The notes beneath the pieces were generated by a model. It was not told where the DNA came from and ran no database searches. It worked only from the letters and a program-made list of their open reading frames with translations. This document shows, piece by piece, positions 9,018 to 16,491 of a DNA stretch of 51,750 nt. Every line of letters begins with the position of its first letter. Within the stretch, counting starts at the first letter, position 1. Source of the stretch: an uncultured Lachnoanaerobaculum sp. (GTDB lineage Bacteria; Bacillota; Clostridia; Lachnospirales; Lachnospiraceae); assembly GCA_937925515.1 (NCBI GenBank), contig CALALP010000059.1, forward strand, positions 1 through 51,750, read 5' to 3'. The position numbers and the translations under genes were made by a program.

Positions 9018-9506
9018 ATGGCAAAAGTTGAATTAAAGCAGCCGGTAGTTAAGGAGATTGCTGAACTTTTGGACGGAGCACAATCAGCAGTTGTTGTTGA
9101 TTATCGTGGTCTTACTGTTGAGCAAGATACTCAACTTCGTAAGAGTCTAAGAGAAGCAGGTGTTACTTATAAAGTATATAAGAACACTATGATTCGCCTT
9201 GCAACTAAGGGTACTGAATTTGAGGCACTTGACAATGTTCTTGAAGGACCAACTGCTATTGCAGTATCAAAAGAAGATGCTACTGCACCTGCAAGAATCC
9301 TTTTCAATTTTTCAAAAACAGCTCCACAGTTGGAGTTAAAAGCAGGTATCGTTGAGGGAACAACTTATGATGCACAAGGTATCAAGGTTATTGCAGAAAT
9401 TCCGTCAAGAGACGAATTACTTGGAAGATTATTTGGTAGCATGAAATCACCTATTAGTAATCTTGCAAGAGTGCTTAATCAAATTGCAACAAAAGCAGAA
9501 GAATAA
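9018..9506 (+). CDS. rplJ: Ribosomal protein uL10
   Basis: Base of the ribosomal stalk; binds L7/L12 dimers through its C-terminal helix and 23S rRNA through its N-terminal domain. The 162 residues are the typical length. It begins MAKVELKQPVVKEIAELL with the conserved YRGLTVEQDTQLRKSLREAGV segment. AGGAGGG precedes the ATG. rplL follows after 25 bases. Confidence 0.97.
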   Translation: MAKVELKQPVVKEIAELLDGAQSAVVVDYRGLTVEQDTQLRKSLREAGVTYKVYKNTMIRLATKGTEFEALDNVLEGPTAIAVSKEDATAPARILFNFSKTAPQLELKAGIVEGTTYDAQGIKVIAEIPSRDELLGRLFGSMKSPISNLARVLNQIATKAEE

Positions 9507-9531
9507 ATTTTCAATAATGGAGGAAAAATAA

Positions 9532-9906
9532 ATGGCTAAATTAACAACAGCTGAGTTTATCGAGGCAATTAAGGAATTATCAGTATTAGAGCTTAATGAG
9601 CTTGTAAAAGCATGTGAAGAAGAATTTGGAGTTTCAGCAGCAGCAGGAGTTGTAGTTGCAGCGGCAGGTGCAGGTGTGGCAGCAGCTGAGGAGAAGACAG
9701 AGTTTGACGTTGAGCTTACAGAAGTAGGAAGTGAGAAGGTTAAGGTTATTAAGGTAGTTCGTGAGGCTACAGGTCTTGGACTTAAGGAAGCAAAGGATCT
9801 TGTTGATAGTGCTCCTAAGACAATTAAGACAGAAGTTGCTAAGGCTGAGGCTGAGGCTCTTAAGAAATCACTTGAAGACGTTGGAGCTAAGGTTACTCTT
9901 AAGTAA
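9532..9906 (+). CDS. rplL: Ribosomal protein bL12 (L7/L12)
   Basis: Multimeric stalk protein that recruits translation GTPases. The 124-residue protein has the N-terminal dimerisation helix region, an Ala/Gly-rich hinge (about 37-50), and the conserved C-terminal domain (KVIKVVREATGLGLKEAKDLV and the C-terminal KVTLK). GGAGG lies ahead of the ATG. In most Firmicutes rpoB follows directly; here a short inverted-repeat element and then cspA follow. Confidence 0.97.
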   Translation: MAKLTTAEFIEAIKELSVLELNELVKACEEEFGVSAAAGVVVAAAGAGVAAAEEKTEFDVELTEVGSEKVKVIKVVREATGLGLKEAKDLVDSAPKTIKTEVAKAEAEALKKSLEDVGAKVTLK

Positions 9907-9934
9907 TTTAAATTTTTTAATAATGTTTTGTTAT

Positions 9935-10012
9935 GGGGCTGTTGCAAATTGATTTTTATTAGCAATTATGTTTTCTATAGAGAAAGCTAAATGTGCTAAT
10001 TGCAACAGCTCC
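9935..10012. repeat. Miniature inverted-repeat element after rplL (copy E)
   Basis: A 78-base element with imperfect terminal inverted repeats GGGGCTGTTGCAAATT (9935-9950) and AATTGCAACAGCTCC (9998-10012). Its interior (ATTAGCAATTATGTTTTC ... GTGCTAATT) resembles 40041-40114, so it belongs to the dispersed repeat family of this window. The rest of 9907-10207 shows no gene. Confidence 0.65.
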
Positions 10013-10207
10013 ATACAATTTACATGGCTATAAAATATAGAGAGATACTTCTTTCAAAAACACAAAAATATAATTAATATAAGCTTTAAATTTTTTACAA
10101 AAATATGTACAATCAATTATAAGCTCTAAATATATAATATATTAATACAGGTGTCGAATAATTGAACAAAAAAATCAAAGATTAATCGAAAAAAAATAAA
10201 TAAAACC

Positions 10208-10236
10208 TTGACATTAATTGTACTGATTGTTATAAT
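10208..10236 (+). promoter_or_regulatory. Consensus promoter of cspA
   Basis: TTGACA (10208-10213), a 17-base spacer and TATAAT (10231-10236): a perfect housekeeping sigma factor promoter. It gives a leader of roughly 130 nucleotides before the cspA start codon, as is usual for cold-shock genes. Confidence 0.9.
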
Positions 10237-10265
10237 AAAGTTGTATTTCAGTTGGGCTTTTAGAT

Positions 10266-10329
10266 TCACATATTTTTGTAAGTTATGTCAGAGAAGTCTT
10301 CATGATTTGCAAAAATATGTGATTTTTTT
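10266..10329 (+). promoter_or_regulatory. Terminator-like hairpin inside the cspA leader
   Basis: Perfect 13-base arms TCACATATTTTTG (10266-10278) and CAAAAATATGTGA (10310-10322), followed by seven T (10323-10329). The 31-base loop contains a smaller GAAG/CTTC pairing. It lies between the promoter and the start codon, so it can act as an attenuator or a temperature-dependent RNA switch. The switch role is inference. Confidence 0.65.
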
Positions 10330-10374
10330 AGTTTCATAGAAATGCAAAATATTATTTTATGGAGGAGTACCAAG

Positions 10375-10581
10375 ATGCATAACGGTACAGTTAAGTGGTT
10401 TAACGCAGCAAAGGGATATGGATTTATTACAGATGACGCAGACCAGAGCGAAATCTTTGTTCATTTCTCAGGAATCAACACAGAGGGATACAAGTCTTTA
10501 GAGGACGGTCAAAAGGTTACTTTTGATACAGCTGAGGGCAATAGAGGTATTCAAGCAGTTAATGTAACAGTTGTTGCTTAA
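10375..10581 (+). CDS. cspA: Cold-shock protein (CspA family)
   Basis: A 68-residue single cold-shock domain that binds single-stranded nucleic acid and acts as an RNA chaperone. RNP1 reads KGYGFIT and RNP2 reads IFVHFS. The ATG at 10375 follows GGAGGAG (10361-10367). An in-frame ATG at 10342 would add 11 unconserved residues and lacks a binding site. It has its own promoter, leader hairpin and terminator, so it is a single-gene unit. Confidence 0.96.
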   Translation: MHNGTVKWFNAAKGYGFITDDADQSEIFVHFSGINTEGYKSLEDGQKVTFDTAEGNRGIQAVNVTVVA

Positions 10582-10616
10582 TTAAAGTTGGGTTTTGCGT
10601 AACACTTTTCAAAAGA

Positions 10617-10656
10617 AATCATTATCTTTGAGAAATCAAGGGTAATGGTTTTTTTT
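10617..10656 (+). terminator. Terminator of cspA
   Basis: A 14-15 base stem rich in G-U pairs (ATCATTATCTTTGA / TCAAGGGTAATGGT) with a short loop, followed by eight T. The G-U pairs fit folding of the plus-strand RNA. Confidence 0.75.
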
Positions 10657-10862
10657 ATGTAAATTTGATGAAATCATTTCAAATTAGAAAAATATGTGTT
10701 ATAATATTCATTTGTATAAGATTATTACTGATTGTGTAGTAGATTTAGGTTTTTTAAGTTTAAAAAAGATATTTGACTACTATAAAAGCAGATGAATAAT
10801 AACATTTTCATAGTAATAATTATAATCTTACAATTAAAAATAAGGTGATAATGGAGGTCATT

Positions 10863-11576
10863 ATGGCAGAAGAAAGCATGAAAGATTTAGAACAAGAGTT
10901 AGAGGAATCTTACAAGAATATGAATAGGTATGATGAGGCAGATTCAGGCAAATGGGATAACTTTAAGAGAATGCTTGAAGAAAAAGAAATAGTTAATGTA
11001 AAAGTTACAGAGGTTGTAAAGGGTGGCTGTATAGCTTATGTAGATGAGATTAGAGGCTTTATTCCGGCAAGTAAGATTTCATCAGATTATGTTGAGGATC
11101 TTAACACATTTTTAAATAAGCATATTGATGTAGTTGTGATTACAGCTGAACCTGAAAACAAGAAACTTGTTCTTAGCCACAGAGAAATTGAGCAGGCAAA
11201 GAAAGAGGCAAAAAGAGCAGAGGCTTTTGCAAGCATAAAAGAAGGAGATGTAATTAATGCTAAAGTAGAGAGCATAAAAGATTACGGTGTGTTTGTAGAG
11301 CTTGCAGAGGGAGTTTCAGGTTTATTGCATGTATCTCAAATTTCACATAATAGAGTTAAGAATCCTGCTACTGTATTTAAAGTTGGAGATGAGGTAGAAG
11401 TTAAGGTAACAGGCATTAAAGACGGAAAAATAAGTGTATCTAAAAAGGCACTTGAGCCTGCACCGGGAGAGTTTAAGCGTGAAAAACCTGAAGAAAGAGA
11501 TAATTTCAACTATAAACAAACAGGAGAGGTAACTACTAATCTAGGTTCTTTATTAAAGGGGCTTAAATTAAAATAA
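10863..11576 (+). CDS. S1 RNA-binding domain protein (small S1-like)
   Basis: A 237-residue cytoplasmic protein with two S1 OB-fold domains: about 40-105 (VNVKVTEVVKGGCIAYV, GFIPASKIS) and about 120-190 (INAKVESIKDYGVFVEL, GLLHVSQIS). Both have the usual RNA-binding pattern. A charged N-terminal segment (MAEESMKDLEQELEESYKNM) precedes them. GGAGG at 10853-10857 favours the ATG at 10863 over an upstream GTG at 10845. Relatives are annotated as general-stress or ribosomal protein S1-like; full-length S1 has more repeats, so this is not rpsA. It may be co-transcribed with the lipoprotein that starts 12 bases later. Confidence 0.85.
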   Translation: MAEESMKDLEQELEESYKNMNRYDEADSGKWDNFKRMLEEKEIVNVKVTEVVKGGCIAYVDEIRGFIPASKISSDYVEDLNTFLNKHIDVVVITAEPENKKLVLSHREIEQAKKEAKRAEAFASIKEGDVINAKVESIKDYGVFVELAEGVSGLLHVSQISHNRVKNPATVFKVGDEVEVKVTGIKDGKISVSKKALEPAPGEFKREKPEERDNFNYKQTGEVTTNLGSLLKGLKLK

Positions 11577-11588
11577 ATAGGAGATAAT

Positions 11589-12836
11589 ATGAAGTTAAAA
11601 AAATTAGTTATTATGTTTACTTGTGTAGCAAGTATGGCTTTGGTTGCGTCTGCTTGTTCAAATTCAAAAAAGGCTGAAACAACTACTGAAAATAAGGATT
11701 CTTCAAAAACAGATAGTTCAGCGGCAGAAAGTTCCAGTGCAGCTGTTATAGAGGAAACAGAGGCTTTAACAAAACCGGAAAACTATGGAGAAGTAAAACT
11801 AGGTAATTATAAAGGTATTAAGGTTGCAGTAGCTGATACAACTGTTACTGATGCAGAAATTGATGCACAAATCAATAATATCTTAAAGTCATATCCTGAA
11901 AAAGAGGAAATTACAGATAGACCGGCTGAAAAGGGAGATACTGTAAATATAGATTTTGTAGGTACTGAAAATGGCGTTGAATTTGACGGTGGACAGGCAA
12001 AGGGATATGACCTTGAGCTTGGTAGCAATAGCTTTATAAATGGCTTTGAGGACGGACTTATAGGTGTTAAAAAAGGAGATATAAAAGACCTTAACCTTAA
12101 GTTCCCTGATGACTATCATGATGCTAACCATGCAGGAAAAGATGTAACATTTAAAGTTACAGTAAATGGTATTTATAAAAAGAAAGATGCAGAACTTACT
12201 GATGAATGGGTTTCAAAAACTACAGGTGGAAAGCAAAAGACTGTAAGTGAATATAAGCAATTTTTAAAGGATAGCCTTGCAAAGTCAAAACAGTTTAGTT
12301 CAGACCAACAGGCACAACAACAAGTGCTTAATTCAGTTATAGAGGCATCAGAATTTAAACCTAGCCAAGAGGCACTTGATTATGAATTTAAGAATATAGT
12401 TAATCAATATAAGGCAATGGCAAACTCAACTAATCAGAAATATGAGGACTATATAAAGTCAAACAATATGACTGTTGAGGACTTTGAAAAAGAGCTAAAG
12501 AGCTATGCAGAAGAAATGGTAAAGAGCGAATTAGTCTTTAATGGAATTTTCAAGCAAGAAAATATGAAGATTGAAGATAAGGACTATGATATTCTTACTA
12601 CTCAGTATGGTCAAGATAAAGATACTTTAATAGCAAATTATGGTAAGGATATAGTTGAAAGACAGGTTAAAATACTTAAGGTGTTAAACTTCCTTTTGGA
12701 TAATGCAGATAAAACTGTTCAAGATACAACACAGGCAGCACCTACCACTGCACCTGAGGCAAACAGTGGACAAACACATGAAGAAACAAGTAGTGTTGCA
12801 GCACCTGGTGCAGAGTCAAGTTCTGCACAAAACTAG
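11589..12836 (+). CDS. Trigger-factor-like peptidyl-prolyl isomerase lipoprotein
   Basis: A 415-residue predicted lipoprotein. The signal peptide ends in the lipobox LVASAC with Cys23 as the lipidated residue. A Ser/Thr/Glu-rich linker follows, then an FKBP-type isomerase domain (about 107-195: GDTVNIDFVGTENG, NSFINGFEDGLIGVKKGD), a helical trigger-factor C-terminal-like domain (about 200-375), and a Thr/Ser/Ala-rich tail. Ordinary trigger factor is cytoplasmic and has an N-terminal ribosome-binding domain; that domain is absent here. I infer a folding catalyst on the outer face of the membrane, comparable in place to PrsA. AGGAG lies just before the start. Confidence 0.85.
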   Translation: MKLKKLVIMFTCVASMALVASACSNSKKAETTTENKDSSKTDSSAAESSSAAVIEETEALTKPENYGEVKLGNYKGIKVAVADTTVTDAEIDAQINNILKSYPEKEEITDRPAEKGDTVNIDFVGTENGVEFDGGQAKGYDLELGSNSFINGFEDGLIGVKKGDIKDLNLKFPDDYHDANHAGKDVTFKVTVNGIYKKKDAELTDEWVSKTTGGKQKTVSEYKQFLKDSLAKSKQFSSDQQAQQQVLNSVIEASEFKPSQEALDYEFKNIVNQYKAMANSTNQKYEDYIKSNNMTVEDFEKELKSYAEEMVKSELVFNGIFKQENMKIEDKDYDILTTQYGQDKDTLIANYGKDIVERQVKILKVLNFLLDNADKTVQDTTQAAPTTAPEANSGQTHEETSSVAAPGAESSSAQN

Positions 12837-12856
12837 AAGTTAAGAGTTATAGACAA

Positions 12857-12894
12857 ATATGAACTAAGGTTTGAATACAAATCTTAGTTCATAT
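12857..12894. terminator. Hairpin after the trigger-factor-like gene
   Basis: 17-base arms with one mismatch (ATATGAACTAAGGTTTG / CAAATCTTAGTTCATAT) and an AATA loop. No T run follows, so it may be a weak terminator or an mRNA-stabilising stem. Confidence 0.5.
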
Positions 12895-12912
12895 TGCTAA
12901 TAGGGGGGGATT

Positions 12913-13629
12913 ATGATATTAAATGATATATGGTTAGATGTTAAAGCAGTTAAAAAAAGAGATCCTGCTGCAAGATCCACATTGGAAGTCCTTTTATTAT
13001 ATCAAGGGATTCATGCATTAATTTTGTATAGATTTTCGCACTTCTTTTATAAAAAGAAATTATTTTTTATTGCAAGACTAATATCTCAAATTGCAAGATT
13101 TTTTACACAAATAGAAATTCACCCCGGAGCTAAACTAGGTCATGGCATATTAATTGACCATGGTGCAGGAGTGGTTATAGGCGAAACAGCAGTTGTAGGA
13201 GATGATTGTACTATATATCAAGGCGTTACTTTGGGTGGAGTAGGTCTTAGCAAGGGAAAAAGACACCCTACACTTGGAAAGAATGTAACAGTGGGTTGTG
13301 GTGCAAAAATACTTGGTGCATTTGAAGTAGGAGATAACTGTAAGATTGCGGCAAATGCAGTACTACTAAAGGCACTTGAAAGTGATGCCACAGCAGCCGG
13401 AGTGCCTGCAAGACCTGTAAAAGTAGCAGGGGTATCAGTTCCTAAGCAAATAAATATGGACTTTACTCAAATGCAAATGGAGATAAATCTTCTTGCAAAA
13501 AAAGTTCATAAATTAGAAGAACATTTAGAGCCTGAAATTTCTAAGTCTAATAATCTGAATAATGAAGATACAAATAATGAGAACTTAGACCAAGATGACG
13601 GACTTGAAATGTGGTATTATAGTATATAA
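12913..13629 (+). CDS. cysE: Serine O-acetyltransferase
   Basis: Transfers acetyl from acetyl-CoA to L-serine, the first step of cysteine synthesis. The 238 residues contain the N-terminal helical domain and a left-handed beta-helix of hexapeptide repeats with the catalytic IDHGAGVVIGETA segment and YQGVTLGGVG-GKRHPTLG loop. A C-terminal extension (about 185-238) looks like a coiled coil followed by an Asn/Glu-rich tail and is longer than in short CysE proteins. AGGGGGG lies before the ATG. No cysteine synthase gene is adjacent. Confidence 0.93.
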   Translation: MILNDIWLDVKAVKKRDPAARSTLEVLLLYQGIHALILYRFSHFFYKKKLFFIARLISQIARFFTQIEIHPGAKLGHGILIDHGAGVVIGETAVVGDDCTIYQGVTLGGVGLSKGKRHPTLGKNVTVGCGAKILGAFEVGDNCKIAANAVLLKALESDATAAGVPARPVKVAGVSVPKQINMDFTQMQMEINLLAKKVHKLEEHLEPEISKSNNLNNEDTNNENLDQDDGLEMWYYSI

Positions 13630-13638
13630 GTAAATAAT

Positions 13639-13950
13639 ATGAGAAAACTTTTAACAAATTTTCCTCTAATACAAATACCTCTTAATAAAGGATATTATGT
13701 ATATATACTACTATGTGCAGATAATACCTTATATACAGGCTGGACAAATAACATTTGCAATAGAATTAAAAAGCATAACTTAGGAAAGGGAGCAAAGTAT
13801 ACCTCTGTTCGACTTCCGGTTGTGCTTATTTACTATGAGGAATACGATAATAAAATTAAGGCTATGCAAAGAGAATATCAAATAAAGAAGTTAAAAAGAA
13901 AAGATAAAGAGAACTTAGTATATGAGCAAAAAACTAAATATAATATATGA
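13639..13950 (+). CDS. GIY-YIG nuclease superfamily protein (YhbQ/UPF0213-like)
   Basis: A 103-residue protein with one GIY-YIG domain: YYVYILLCADNTLYTGWTNNICNRIKKH, where the first motif is replaced by YVYIL and the second reads YTGW. The conserved Arg and a Glu (YEEYDNKIKAMQREYQIK) are present. These small proteins are linked to nucleic acid processing, but their exact role is unsettled. The ATG lacks a clear ribosome binding site and gives about 17 residues more than typical relatives, so the true start is uncertain. It lies nine bases after cysE and overlaps the next gene by 29 bases. Confidence 0.8.
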   Translation: MRKLLTNFPLIQIPLNKGYYVYILLCADNTLYTGWTNNICNRIKKHNLGKGAKYTSVRLPVVLIYYEEYDNKIKAMQREYQIKKLKRKDKENLVYEQKTKYNI

Positions 13951-14590
13951 GGATAATGATGTAATCGTGGTCATCAAACCTACCGGTATAGAATCGCAGT
14001 CATCAAAGGGGTTAGAAAGTGACATGGTTAGCCTTATAAGAAATTATTTATATAAAAAAAACTTAAGTAATTACGTTGGAGTTATCCACAGGTTAGATAA
14101 AAATGTAACCGGAATTATGGTTTTTGCAAAGAATAAAAATACTGCAAAGTGGCTTAGTAAGCAGGTTTCAGAGGGAAATATTAAAAAGAAGTATATAGCA
14201 ATAGCATGTGGAAAGATTGTGGATAAATGTGGAAAACTTGAGGATTATCTGTGTAAAAACAGCAAAAATAATATATCTGAAATCATAGATAAAGATAAGT
14301 TAAACCTTTATCCAAATGCAAAACTTGCAAGGTTAAATTATAAAGTTTTGGAATATATAACTATAGATAAAAAAGAATATACTAAAGTTGATATTGAACT
14401 TATAACAGGCAGGCATCATCAAATAAGAGTCCAATTCGCAGGATTTGGATATCCACTTCGTGGAGATAGAAAGTATGGTAATGACATAGGAAGTGGAAAT
14501 ATAGATTTGATGTCATATTATCTTGAGTTTTACCACGAAAGATTAAAAAAGATGATGAAGTTTGATATAAGCAGTGTTGAAATGAGATAA
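13922..14590 (+). CDS. RluA-family RNA pseudouridine synthase
   Basis: Isomerises uridine to pseudouridine in rRNA or tRNA. The 222-residue protein has the family signature HRLDKNVTG near residues 58-66 (catalytic Asp in HRLD), the N-terminal YEDNDVIVVIKPTG motif and the C-terminal RHHQIRVQFA segment. No S4 domain is present, so it is a short single-domain form. The start overlaps the GIY-YIG gene, implying coupled translation. The target base cannot be read from sequence. Confidence 0.9.
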   Translation: MSKKLNIIYEDNDVIVVIKPTGIESQSSKGLESDMVSLIRNYLYKKNLSNYVGVIHRLDKNVTGIMVFAKNKNTAKWLSKQVSEGNIKKKYIAIACGKIVDKCGKLEDYLCKNSKNNISEIIDKDKLNLYPNAKLARLNYKVLEYITIDKKEYTKVDIELITGRHHQIRVQFAGFGYPLRGDRKYGNDIGSGNIDLMSYYLEFYHERLKKMMKFDISSVEMR

Positions 14591-14608
14591 TAGGTTTATA
14601 GCATAAGG

Positions 14609-14634
14609 ACGGATTCTTCGGAATCCGTTTTTTT
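14609..14634 (+). terminator. Terminator with TTCG tetraloop
   Basis: ACGGATTC-TTCG-GAATCCGT stem-loop followed by seven T. It ends the cysE to pseudouridine synthase unit. Confidence 0.92.
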
Positions 14635-14744
14635 GGTGGGGAAATATTACTATGGTAGATTTATTTGGTTTGATAAAGAAATTTATTATTATAAGATATA
14701 TGAAGTTTTTTGTGATATAGTTAATTAATGGAGAGAGGTGGAAT

Positions 14745-16481
14745 ATGATATTTAGGATTGTTAAAAGAATTTATAATATTTCTTTGTTGAATAAGTTTAT
14801 GCTAATTATAATCATGGTTATATTTTCATTATATTTGATTTTTATGTTTTCCGTAAGTTTTTTAGTTGGAAAATATAATCAAATTCTATGCAGTGAAAAA
14901 GCATCTTTAATAAGATTTGCAGCAAGTGCAGTTGAAAGCAGGTTAAGTGATATTGACAAAATATCAAAGGATATTCTTGTGAATACCAATATTCAAAAGA
15001 ATTTAGATGATTTAAGCAATAACTATGAAAATATACGTGTACCGGTAGTGAAAAGAGAATTATATAATGAATTATTAAATTACCTTTTTGCCAGTCAATA
15101 TATTAAAGCGATTGAAATTGTATCTAATAATGGAGAAATAATATCTACATCTCTTACAGGAGAAGTTGGTATATATAATAAATATTTACTTAATGATTTA
15201 AAAAATGTGAATGGTAGTACACTTTGTTATACATTGAATGAAAATAAAATAGTATTAAATGCTAGACAAGTAAGAAAAATGAAATATATGACTTTAGAAC
15301 ATATTGGGAATATATATATTTTCATAGATATTGATTCTGTTTTTAAAGATTCATTCAAAGAAATAGATTATGTAATTGATAAAAGCAATTTGATTGTTTT
15401 TAATAAAGGAGAGAGAATATTTCCTATAAATAGTGAATATACAGATGAGCAGGTGTCTTTGATAATAACCGGTCTTTACAATAAGAACTATGACATAAGG
15501 ACATTAAATAATAATAAAAAACTTATTATAAAAGTTAAGATGAAAAGCGAAGATTGGCATTATATCTACTTGATGAATTATGATGATTTGTTTTATGATA
15601 TAAGTAAGGTAAAAATATCAGTGCTTATTGCAGTAAGTTTATGTGGAATTATAACATTTGCAATAACTACTTCTCTTATTTCAAATATATGCAGACATCT
15701 TATAACACTTATTGAGAAGATAAAGAAATTTAGTTTAGAGGAGGAGATAGAAACAAGTCAGTATTACAAGGAAAGAAATGATGAGATAGGTAAACTACAT
15801 CAAGCATTTGGAGATATGTCAAATAACATTATTAATCTTAGAAATGAAAATTATAAAAAGCAGATACTTTTAAAAGATACCCAACTTAAAATGCTACAGC
15901 AGCAAATAAACCCACATTTTCTATATAACACTCTTGATATGGCAAACTGGCTGGCAATAAGTTCGGGAATGGAAGATATATCTGTATTAATAAGCTCTTT
16001 AGGTTCTTTGCTTAGAAATTCAATTTCTAATAATAAAGATATAATCTTACTAAGTGAAGAGCTTGATATATTAAATGATTATATAAATATACAGAAGATA
16101 AGATTTAAAGATAGGTTTGTATGTAATATAATGATTCCTGAAAATATGTATAAACTTCCTGTTCCTAAGTTATGTATACAGCCTTTAGTGGAAAATGCAG
16201 TAAAATATTCATTAGAGTATGATGAGGATATTTGTAGTATATATATAGAGGCCGGAGAAAAAGAAGATATATATTATATAAAGGTTTCAAATACAGGTTC
16301 TGAGTTTAGTGATGAAATAATAGATAAAATTAATAAAAATGAGCAGATAGGTAATGGAATGAGCATAGGTTTGGATAATATAGATAAAAGATTAAAAATT
16401 TTATATGGGACACAGTTTGGAATAAAAATTTTCAATAAAGATAATATGGCAACTGTTATTATTACAGTTCCTAGGAGTTGA
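14745..16481 (+). CDS. Sensor histidine kinase, YesM/LytS type
   Basis: Membrane sensor of a two-component system for carbohydrate uptake. The 578 residues run: membrane helix at about 15-40; extracytoplasmic sensing domain at about 41-285; second helix at about 287-312; HAMP; then a His_kinase domain with QQQINPHFLYNT (His391 phosphorylated). An ATPase domain follows (LVENAVKYSLE N-box; GLDNIDKRLKILYG). GAGAGG lies ahead of the ATG. It is followed after ten bases by its AraC-type response regulator and then a sugar transporter, so I infer that it senses a pectin-derived or related saccharide. Confidence 0.9.
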   Translation: MIFRIVKRIYNISLLNKFMLIIIMVIFSLYLIFMFSVSFLVGKYNQILCSEKASLIRFAASAVESRLSDIDKISKDILVNTNIQKNLDDLSNNYENIRVPVVKRELYNELLNYLFASQYIKAIEIVSNNGEIISTSLTGEVGIYNKYLLNDLKNVNGSTLCYTLNENKIVLNARQVRKMKYMTLEHIGNIYIFIDIDSVFKDSFKEIDYVIDKSNLIVFNKGERIFPINSEYTDEQVSLIITGLYNKNYDIRTLNNNKKLIIKVKMKSEDWHYIYLMNYDDLFYDISKVKISVLIAVSLCGIITFAITTSLISNICRHLITLIEKIKKFSLEEEIETSQYYKERNDEIGKLHQAFGDMSNNIINLRNENYKKQILLKDTQLKMLQQQINPHFLYNTLDMANWLAISSGMEDISVLISSLGSLLRNSISNNKDIILLSEELDILNDYINIQKIRFKDRFVCNIMIPENMYKLPVPKLCIQPLVENAVKYSLEYDEDICSIYIEAGEKEDIYYIKVSNTGSEFSDEIIDKINKNEQIGNGMSIGLDNIDKRLKILYGTQFGIKIFNKDNMATVIITVPRS

Positions 16482-16491
16482 GGTTGCAGCT

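Noticed and set aside
9447..9965. 172-codon minus-strand frame across rplJ-rplL
   Set aside because: Antisense to two ribosomal protein genes, Ser/Ala-rich low complexity, no binding site.
10845..10862. Six-codon upstream extension (GTG start) of the S1-domain gene
   Set aside because: The extension contains the GGAGG that serves the ATG at 10863.
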